This document shows positions 8,699 through 12,630 of a DNA stretch of 12,630 nucleotides, one piece after another (within the stretch, counting starts at the first letter, position 1; every line of letters begins with the position of its first letter). The translations under genes were made by a program, and so were the position numbers. The stretch covers positions 1 to 12,630 of the forward strand of contig CAMWQQ010000025.1 in assembly GCA_947176455.1 (NCBI GenBank), given 5' to 3'. The notes beneath the pieces were generated by a model. It was not told the DNA's origin and made no database searches. It was given only the letters and a program-made list of their open reading frames with translations. The DNA is from an uncultured Odoribacter sp. GTDB taxonomy: Bacteria > Bacteroidota > Bacteroidia > Bacteroidales > Marinifilaceae.

Positions 8699-8960
8699 GT
8701 ATATGCGCTTCTTGAAAAAAGGATGTTTAACCGATATTTTACCAAACAGAAATAAAAAACGTTGCAACGGATCTATGATTTTGTTGGAGATAAATATTTA
8801 TAATATGTCTTTTAATCAAAAATTCAGTCGAATTAAACTGATAAATGATGGTACTTTGCCCTAAAATCGCATAAAACGCAAACAAAACGTCTTATTTTCA
8901 TTGTTTTCTGCTTTCTAACGATTCAAGATTTATTTGCTACTTTTACACCCACAATAGTTA
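8699..8960. other. A/T-rich intergenic stretch without a recognisable gene
   Basis: About 260 bases separate the terminator from a possible leader ORF. The stretch is A/T-rich with poly-A/T runs and no convincing coding frame. It holds a 10-bp palindrome CGTTGCAACG at 8760-8769 and a weak inverted repeat TCAGT/ACTGA around 8825-8842. The right end probably contains the promoter for the downstream ATP-binding protein gene. I see no tRNA, no attachment-site repeat and no second insertion-sequence end. Confidence 0.4.
8938..8945 (+). promoter_or_regulatory. Possible -7 promoter box for the AlbA-domain gene
   Basis: TACTTTTA at 8938-8945 matches the Bacteroidota -7 consensus TAnnTTTG except for the last base. 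No good -33 TTTG lies 19-21 nt upstream; TTTC at 8912-8915 is the nearest approximation. If it is active, transcription would start near 8951-8954, shortly before the leader ORF at 8961 and about 100 nt before the main start codon. Confidence 0.35.
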
Positions 8961-9059
8961 ATGTATGGAGTAATGACAAGAGACAGCAATCACATCAAGT
9001 ATTTCATTACTGGAAAATTGGAAAATAATGTGAATCGTCAATCCGTTATTATATTATGA
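8961..9059 (+). CDS. Possible 32-residue leader peptide overlapping the next start codon
   Basis: A short frame runs from ATG 8961 (alternative start ATG 8973) to TGA 9057-9059. It encodes 32 residues beginning MYGVMTRDSNHIKYF and ending NRQSVIIL. Its stop overlaps the start of the AlbA-domain gene in the arrangement ATGA, with the ATG at 9056-9058. This overlap is typical of translational coupling. I recognise no family. It may be a genuine leader or small partner protein, the remnant of a longer upstream gene, or a chance frame. The composition is not obviously that of a membrane peptide or an antitoxin. Confidence 0.35.
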   Translation: MYGVMTRDSNHIKYFITGKLENNVNRQSVIIL

Positions 9060-10507
9060 CAATAGAAGACATAAAGAAACTAATAGCAAAAGACGAAACC
9101 CGTGTGCTTGAACTGAAAAAGACTACGGGTGAGTTAATCAAAGGAATGCAGGCTCTGTGTGCCTTCTTAAATTCGGATGGTGGCTGGTTGTTTTTCGGAG
9201 TGACACCTAAACTCGATATATTAGGGCAAAACATAACCGATAGTACCCAAAGGGAAATTGCCCATGAAATGACAAAGATTGAGCCTGCTATCAATTTGCC
9301 TATTGAAATTGTGGAGATTCCTGAACGACCAGGATGCAGTGTCATTGGAATACATTGCGATGCTGCTAAATTTGGTGATGCGCCATATACATACGATGGA
9401 AGGGCATACTATAAGGTTGAAAGCACAACGGTACAGATGCCACGTTCAATGTTTGAAGAACGGTTGCGTCGAAGTAATCCAAGTCGCTTTGCATGGGAAA
9501 GCCAGACACCGGATAATCTTCATTATGATGATTTGGATGAGGGACGCATTAAAGGGGCTGTTTCGTATGGTGTGGACAAAGGGCGTATGCCTGCTTCTGC
9601 CATGACAGAATCCACATGGTCATTGCTTGACAAGTTCGCAATGATTGAGGACGGAAAGATTAAGAATGCAGCTGCCGCATTATTTATTAAACGTCCTACA
9701 GCCTATCCGCAATTCTTGTTGCGAATGGCAAGATTCCGAGGTGTTGAAAAGAAAGCATTTGTTGATAATATGAGGGTAAAGGGAAATTTCTTTGAATTGC
9801 TTGATGCCGGTATGGCTTTTTTATTCAAACACCTTTCTCAAAGTGGAGTTATCAAAGGGGTTCGCAGGGAAGAGCAATTGGAAATACCTGTAGAGGCTTT
9901 AAGAGAGGCATTAACGAATGCTTTGTGTCATAGATTAATGGATTCGCCAAGTGGTAGTGTTGGCATTTCCGTCTTTGACGACCGAGTAGAAATAGAAAAC
10001 ACGGGACACTTGCCTAACGAGTTGACGACAGAAACAATTAAACTACCTCATCGTTCATATCCACAGAACCCGATTATTGCTGATACATTATACCTAACTG
10101 CCTTTCTGGAAAGTTGGGGTACTGGCGTTAGTCGTATCGTTAATTCTTGTAAAGCAGTTGGCTTGCCAGAACCCGAATATGGAACTGATGGAGCATTTGT
10201 TTGGATTACATTTAAACGTCCCAACTCTGTTACTAACTTAGACACTAACTTAGACACTAACTTAGACACTAACTTAGACACTAACTTGAACACTTATTCT
10301 GTCTTGTCTGATAAGCAAAAAGAAGTGTTGGCATACTGCATTATTCCAAGAAGCAGTCGCGAGATCCTGGAACATATTGGTGTGACAAACCATTCTAAAA
10401 ATAGAGATAGATTTGTCAATCATCTTGTTAGCAAAGGACTTTTAGAGAGAACCGTTCCAGACTCTCCGAATTCCCCATCGCAAAAATATATTGTGAAAAG
10501 AGTGTGA
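9056..10507 (+). CDS. Schlafen/AlbA_2-domain ATP-binding protein with C-terminal winged helix
   Basis: This 483-residue protein belongs to the group often annotated as ATP-binding protein or putative transcriptional regulator with HTH (COG2865-like). The N-terminal AlbA_2/Schlafen domain (about 10-140) shows ETRVLELKK, then ALCAFLNSDGGWLFFGV at 33-49. Glu14 and Glu19 are spaced like the first two acidic residues of the Schlafen nuclease centre, and Asp54 could be the third. A GHKL-like ATP-binding region at about 277-390 has REALTNALCHR (Asn288, His292) and ISVFDDRVEIENTGHLP, but the usual HRDY reads HRLM. A linker at 393-412 is made of TNLD repeats. Residues about 415-483 form a winged helix-turn-helix with SSREILEHIGVTN and LVSKGLLERT. 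Roles could be transcription control, RNA cleavage or phage defence; the sequence does not decide. The end of the gene abuts an IS3-type remnant, so its C-terminus may have been altered. Confidence 0.85.
   Translation: MTIEDIKKLIAKDETRVLELKKTTGELIKGMQALCAFLNSDGGWLFFGVTPKLDILGQNITDSTQREIAHEMTKIEPAINLPIEIVEIPERPGCSVIGIHCDAAKFGDAPYTYDGRAYYKVESTTVQMPRSMFEERLRRSNPSRFAWESQTPDNLHYDDLDEGRIKGAVSYGVDKGRMPASAMTESTWSLLDKFAMIEDGKIKNAAAALFIKRPTAYPQFLLRMARFRGVEKKAFVDNMRVKGNFFELLDAGMAFLFKHLSQSGVIKGVRREEQLEIPVEALREALTNALCHRLMDSPSGSVGISVFDDRVEIENTGHLPNELTTETIKLPHRSYPQNPIIADTLYLTAFLESWGTGVSRIVNSCKAVGLPEPEYGTDGAFVWITFKRPNSVTNLDTNLDTNLDTNLDTNLNTYSVLSDKQKEVLAYCIIPRSSREILEHIGVTNHSKNRDRFVNHLVSKGLLERTVPDSPNSPSQKYIVKRV
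10232..10291 (+). repeat. 12-bp tandem repeat inside the AlbA-domain gene
   Basis: The unit ACTAACTTAGAC occurs four times perfectly (10232-10279), followed by a fifth copy with two changes (10280-10291). It is in frame and encodes Thr-Asn-Leu-Asp repeats in the linker between the ATP-binding region and the winged helix. Because the unit is four codons, gain or loss of copies by slippage would change linker length without shifting the frame. Confidence 0.95.
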
Positions 10508-10581
10508 ACCAGAGTGGAGATCCGTTTGAAAATGCCATCGCGGAACGTGCCAACGGAATACTCAAAAACGAATGGCTGTAG
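10501..10581 (+). pseudogene. Remnant of an IS3-family transposase (OrfB, integrase core)
   Basis: A frame from about 10501 to TAG at 10579-10581 reads SVNQSGDPFENAIAER, then ANGILKNEWL. This is the signature around the last catalytic glutamate of the IS3-family DDE integrase domain; here that Glu is probably codon 10543-10545. Intact OrfB proteins run about 50 residues further and have over 200 residues before this point. Both are missing, so only a fragment survives. Its frame overlaps the last codons of the AlbA-domain gene: base 10507 is the final base of that gene's TGA. The left breakpoint cannot be fixed exactly. No terminal inverted repeat or target duplication is visible. Confidence 0.7.
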
Positions 10582-10616
10582 GTAATTCTTGTCTCCGAAA
10601 AGGTACATCGGAAAAG

Positions 10617-10655
10617 AAAAAACCTTTCTAAAACGTTCGTTTAGAAAGGTTTTGC
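10617..10655 (-). terminator. Intrinsic terminator downstream of tRNA-Arg, possibly bidirectional
   Basis: A 14-bp stem is formed by AAAACCTTTCTAAA (10619-10632) and TTTAGAAAGGTTTT (10640-10653), with a 7-nt loop. Read on the - strand, the stem is followed by a T-rich tail (TTTTTTCTTTT), which makes it a good terminator for the tRNA transcript. On the + strand the tail is weaker (TTTTGCTT), but the same hairpin could stop transcription coming from the AlbA-domain gene. Confidence 0.8.
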
Positions 10656-10685
10656 TTGACTTGACGCCAGTTAGCGTTCTTTTTG

Positions 10686-10757
10686 TGATCCCGTGGGGAC
10701 TCGAACCCCAATCAAAGGAACCGGAATCCTTCATTCTATCCATTGAACTACGGAACC
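10686..10757 (-). tRNA. tRNA-Arg, anticodon CCG
   Basis: The 72-nt cloverleaf reads on the - strand as follows. The acceptor stem GGTTCCG pairs with CGGGATC (two G-T wobbles), with discriminator A. The D arm is GTTC/GAAT. The anticodon stem AAGGA/TCCTT closes the 7-base loop TTCCGGT, giving anticodon CCG for arginine codon CGG. The variable loop is TGAT, and the T arm is TGGGG-TTCGAGT-CCCCA. The 3' CCA is not encoded and must be added enzymatically. The 3' end points toward the AlbA-domain gene and the IS remnant, the side on which elements often integrate at tRNA genes. Confidence 0.95.
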
Positions 10758-10767
10758 AATGGTGACG

Positions 10768-10775
10768 CAAAGATA
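10768..10775 (-). promoter_or_regulatory. -7 promoter box for tRNA-Arg
   Basis: On the - strand this reads TATCTTTG, an exact match to the Bacteroidota -7 consensus TAnnTTTG, 10 nt upstream of the tRNA 5' end. No clear -33 TTTG is present at the right spacing; the equivalent region falls in the terminator hairpin of the ExbD operon. The box touches the outermost pair of that hairpin (10775). Confidence 0.6.
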
Positions 10776-10821
10776 ATAAAAAATAAAAGGGAAACTCACA
10801 GTTCCCCTTTTATTTTTTATT
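10775..10821 (-). terminator. Terminator of the ExbB-ExbD operon, symmetrical
   Basis: A long A/T-rich stem pairs 10775-10791 with 10805-10821 (17 bp). One mismatch follows, then 3 more pairs (10793-10795 with 10801-10803) and a 5-nt loop at 10796-10800. On the - strand the descending arm ends in a T-rich run. It starts 10 nt after the stop of the last ExbD gene. The symmetrical A- and T-runs could allow termination in either direction. Confidence 0.85.
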
Positions 10822-10830
10822 GTTTTTAGA

Positions 10831-11301
10831 TTATCTGGTCGCTTTCTTCCGGCTACCATAGTTGACTTTCAAGGAGTTCGCCTTACGCAATTCCTGTTTG
10901 ATGTCTGTAACAATACCCATTGTCACATCCTGGTCAACTTTCAGGTTGTTCGTAATGCTGTTTCTATCCTCTTCTTTTCTGCTTTCGCGTTCTGATGCGA
11001 CAAAAGCCTGCAAATCCTCAACGCCAGCAAAATGGTCGTTCAGCTGAATACGGGGTTCCGTACCATAGGCGCCTTGGAATTGATCCTTGGGTTTTCCTAC
11101 GTAGATGTTGCTTACCAACGCCTTTTTCTCCAGCTTGACGGTCTGTGTCGCTTCGGGCATGCCATTGTTTACCATCAGGGAAACTTCGCGCATGGTGGTA
11201 CTCACCATAAAAAAGAACAGCAACATAAATACGATGTCAGGCAGAGATGCCGTAGAAATTGCGGGCGTCTCTCTTTTTCCCTCTTTTTTAAATTTTGCCA
11301 T
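10831..11301 (-). CDS. ExbD/TolR-family biopolymer transport protein (second copy)
   Basis: This 156-residue single-span inner-membrane protein forms part of the proton-driven stator that energises TonB. A basic cytoplasmic N-terminus (MAKFKKEGKRE) precedes a transmembrane helix at about 20-40 (LPDIVFMLLFFFMVST). The helix contains the conserved proton-carrying Asp, here Asp22. The rest is a periplasmic domain ending in DIKQELRKANSLKVNYGSRKK, which matches the family's C-terminal fold. Its ATG overlaps the preceding ExbD stop by one base (TAATG), indicating translational coupling. It diverges clearly from its neighbour, so the pair probably forms mixed ExbD complexes rather than being a recent duplication. 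A TolR role cannot be excluded. Confidence 0.93.
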   Translation of the reverse strand: MAKFKKEGKRETPAISTASLPDIVFMLLFFFMVSTTMREVSLMVNNGMPEATQTVKLEKKALVSNIYVGKPKDQFQGAYGTEPRIQLNDHFAGVEDLQAFVASERESRKEEDRNSITNNLKVDQDVTMGIVTDIKQELRKANSLKVNYGSRKKATR

Positions 11302-11873
11302 TATTTTTTCCCTCCTATAACATTTGGTTCTGCCTCCGAAACCAACATCGGGATGACGTCTTTCACTGCATCCTGTTGTTCCGGCGTCAATTCATTGAAA
11401 TTCTTGCCCCATTTCTCGTTAGCCTTCATGTTTCGCATTTCATTGAAAGCTGCCGTGAGCTGGTCTTGTACTGCAACATATACCCGATAAGATGTTCCCC
11501 GGTCACTTTTCAGTGAAATAAGACCTTTAGAAACTTCAACCTGTCCGAACATGTCAATGTTTTTCAGCTCTTTTGAAGGTAAATCGCTTCTGTTGCCCGG
11601 GTTGAGGATGAATTCTATCGTTCTTTCCTTTATCGTGCTGACATCCGCGGGGCTGTCATTGATCATCACCATATCATTCTGGTTCACCAGAATTTGCAGG
11701 ATGTTTCTTTTCGCAACCTCCGGTGCTTTTTGATTTTCTGGCTGATAGGGCGGAAGTCTCCGATAAAGACCGGAATCCACATTCATCGTTGTCGTAGCCA
11801 AGAAGAATACAAGCAACAGGAATGCGATGTCGGCAGTCGAAGTGGCATTAATTTCTGGTGTTTTCTTTGCCAT
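11301..11873 (-). CDS. ExbD/TolR-family biopolymer transport protein (first copy)
   Basis: This 190-residue single-span protein has the short N-terminus MAKKTPEINATSTADIAFLL, with the conserved membrane Asp at residue 15. The hydrophobic helix spans about 14-30. The periplasmic part is longer than in a standard ExbD of about 135-145 residues. It includes a Pro-rich stretch after the helix (RRLPPYQPENQKAPE) and an acidic, helical C-terminal extension (ELTPEQQDAVKDVIP) with no counterpart in the neighbouring ExbD. It lies 43 nt downstream of the four-helix membrane protein gene, after a UUCG hairpin. AAGGA a few bases before the ATG could serve as a ribosome binding site. It should act with the ExbB-type channel to drive TonB. 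Confidence 0.93.
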   Translation of the reverse strand: MAKKTPEINATSTADIAFLLLVFFLATTTMNVDSGLYRRLPPYQPENQKAPEVAKRNILQILVNQNDMVMINDSPADVSTIKERTIEFILNPGNRSDLPSKELKNIDMFGQVEVSKGLISLKSDRGTSYRVYVAVQDQLTAAFNEMRNMKANEKWGKNFNELTPEQQDAVKDVIPMLVSEAEPNVIGGKK

Positions 11874-11895
11874 ATTCCTTTAACATTATCATCTA

Positions 11896-11911
11896 CTCCC
11901 CCGAAGGGGAG
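11896..11911 (-). promoter_or_regulatory. Intercistronic cUUCGg tetraloop hairpin
   Basis: On the - strand CTCCCC-TTCG-GGGGAG forms a 6-bp G/C-rich stem closed by the very stable cUUCGg tetraloop. It begins 5 nt after the stop codon of the four-helix membrane protein gene and lies before the ExbD start. No T-run follows, so it is not a standard intrinsic terminator. It more likely acts in mRNA stability, processing or translational insulation. Confidence 0.75.
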
Positions 11912-11916
11912 CAGCA

Positions 11917-12360
11917 TTATTTCACTCTTCTGTAAATCTCAGTTCCTACAATCGCCAGGACGGTACCTGCGAAAAGGAAGTACATGGTATAGATGATGGT
12001 ATCTGACAGAATCAGCATGGACGGAACGTTGTCCGGACCGTTGTAACCGATGAGTTTCATCGGCGTACCATCTGCCATGGCGTAGGCAATCAATACCACG
12101 ACAACTACGACTGCCAGTCCGATGATGCTTTTGATGGCTTGTTGCGGACGAGTGAACAGGCGAATGATCGGGAAAATGAGAGCTGAGACAATGGCTATAC
12201 CAAACAGGATATATGCCCAATTCAGCAATGTTGACGTATATACAGGCGTGGGGTAGACTTGGTTTGGCACTTCACCGCCAAACATAAACAGGCACAACAG
12301 CACGGCTGTAATGGCAAACATTACAATGGTCAATATATTTAATATTTTTTTGCTACTCAT
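11917..12360 (-). CDS. Four-helix inner-membrane protein of the ExbB-ExbD operon, function unknown
   Basis: This 147-residue protein has four predicted transmembrane helices at about 6-28, 46-69, 77-96 and 116-142. Helix 3 is rich in valine (GLAVVVVVVLIAYAM). A periplasmic or cytoplasmic loop with MKLIGYNGPDN separates helices 3 and 4, and the C-terminus is basic (YRRVK). I see no known catalytic or channel motif. It starts 3 nt after the ExbB-type gene and precedes both ExbD genes. That position suggests an accessory subunit or assembly factor of the stator, but this is inferred only from gene order. Confidence 0.85.
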   Translation of the reverse strand: MSSKKILNILTIVMFAITAVLLCLFMFGGEVPNQVYPTPVYTSTLLNWAYILFGIAIVSALIFPIIRLFTRPQQAIKSIIGLAVVVVVVLIAYAMADGTPMKLIGYNGPDNVPSMLILSDTIIYTMYFLFAGTVLAIVGTEIYRRVK

Positions 12361-12363
12361 GGT

Positions 12364-12630
12364 TTATTTGTTTTTTTGCTCGTATTTAACCAGAATATCC
12401 AACATGCTCACGGAAGCATCTTCCATGTTGTTCACGATACCTTCTACTTTTGATACGCAATAGTTGTAGAATACCTGCAGAATCATGGCAACGATCAAAC
12501 CACCTACGGTCGTAATCAATGCCACCTTGATACCTCCTGCAACCAATGCCGGACTCATATCACCAGCTGCCTGAATCTGGTCGAATGCCTCGATCATACC
12601 GATTACTGTTCCCAAGAATCCCAACATCGG
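12364..12630 (-). CDS. ExbB/TolQ/MotA-family proton channel, C-terminal part (cut by window edge)
   Basis: The frame is open to the right edge, so only the last 88 residues are seen and the true start lies beyond 12630. The visible part begins PMLGFLGTVIGMIEAF, the hallmark of the second ExbB/TolQ helix. It continues with ALVAGGIKVALITTVGGLIVA, which carries the conserved membrane threonines and glycines, and a last helix (MILQVFYNYCVSKV). It ends in a short charged tail. With the ExbD proteins it should form the inner-membrane proton channel that energises TonB-dependent transport. It is followed 3 nt later by the four-helix protein gene. Confidence 0.93.
   Translation of the reverse strand, partial: PMLGFLGTVIGMIEAFDQIQAAGDMSPALVAGGIKVALITTVGGLIVAMILQVFYNYCVSKVEGIVNNMEDASVSMLDILVKYEQKNK

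Noticed and set aside
8760..8769. Palindrome CGTTGCAACG in the intergenic region, similar to part of the nearby terminator stem
   Set aside because: At 10 bp and a single copy, it is too short to call an operator. The resemblance to the terminator is probably chance.
10232..10291. Short repeats resembling a CRISPR array
   Set aside because: The units are directly adjacent 12-mers without spacers, are in frame within a protein gene, and no cas gene is present.
10686..10710. tRNA 3' end as a proven attachment site
   Set aside because: I looked for a second copy of the tRNA 3' segment elsewhere in the window and found none. No integrase gene is present either.
10420..10770. A 116-codon - strand frame
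   Set aside because: It reads straight through tRNA-Arg and its terminator (residues GSFDWGSSPHGI are the tRNA T arm translated), so it is not a gene.

Overview
The window looks chromosomal and comes from the order Bacteroidales, most likely Bacteroides or a close relative. The evidence is a SusC/RagA-SusD/RagB pair, a lipoprotein with a Bacteroidota-type surface-export motif, a DUF4369-type TlpA protein, weak Shine-Dalgarno use, and a clear Bacteroidota -7 box (TATCTTTG) in front of a tRNA gene. There is no phage module and no CRISPR array.

Region 1 (88-8640, + strand) is a compact five-gene cluster. It encodes a putatively surface-exposed lipoprotein with Kelch/Asp-box blades, a SusC-type TonB-dependent transporter, its SusD-type lipoprotein partner, a TlpA-like protein with an N-terminal DUF4369-like domain, and a second exported thioredoxin with a long helical C-terminal region. 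Gaps are 47 nt or less, and a strong intrinsic terminator follows the last gene, so it reads as one operon. No glycoside hydrolase, protease, sulfatase, sigma/anti-sigma pair or hybrid two-component regulator is visible. The cluster therefore looks like an outer-membrane uptake system joined to periplasmic thiol chemistry, not a classical polysaccharide utilization locus. The ligand cannot be read from the sequence.

Region 2 (8641-10655, + strand) looks accessory and more A/T-rich. It has a roughly 400 bp intergenic stretch and a possible 32-codon leader ORF whose stop overlaps the next start (ATGA). The next gene encodes a Schlafen/AlbA_2 plus GHKL-like ATP-binding plus winged-helix protein, with a 12-bp tandem repeat in its linker. 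A fragment of an IS3-family transposase overlaps the end of that gene.

Region 3 (10617-12630, - strand) looks like core genome: an ExbB/TolQ/MotA-type proton channel (cut by the window edge), a four-helix membrane protein, two different ExbD proteins, a bidirectional terminator, and tRNA-Arg(CCG) with its own promoter and terminator. The ExbB/ExbD proteins would supply proton-motive force to TonB, which SusC-type transporters need. The two loci converge on the accessory region, and any functional link between them is generic.
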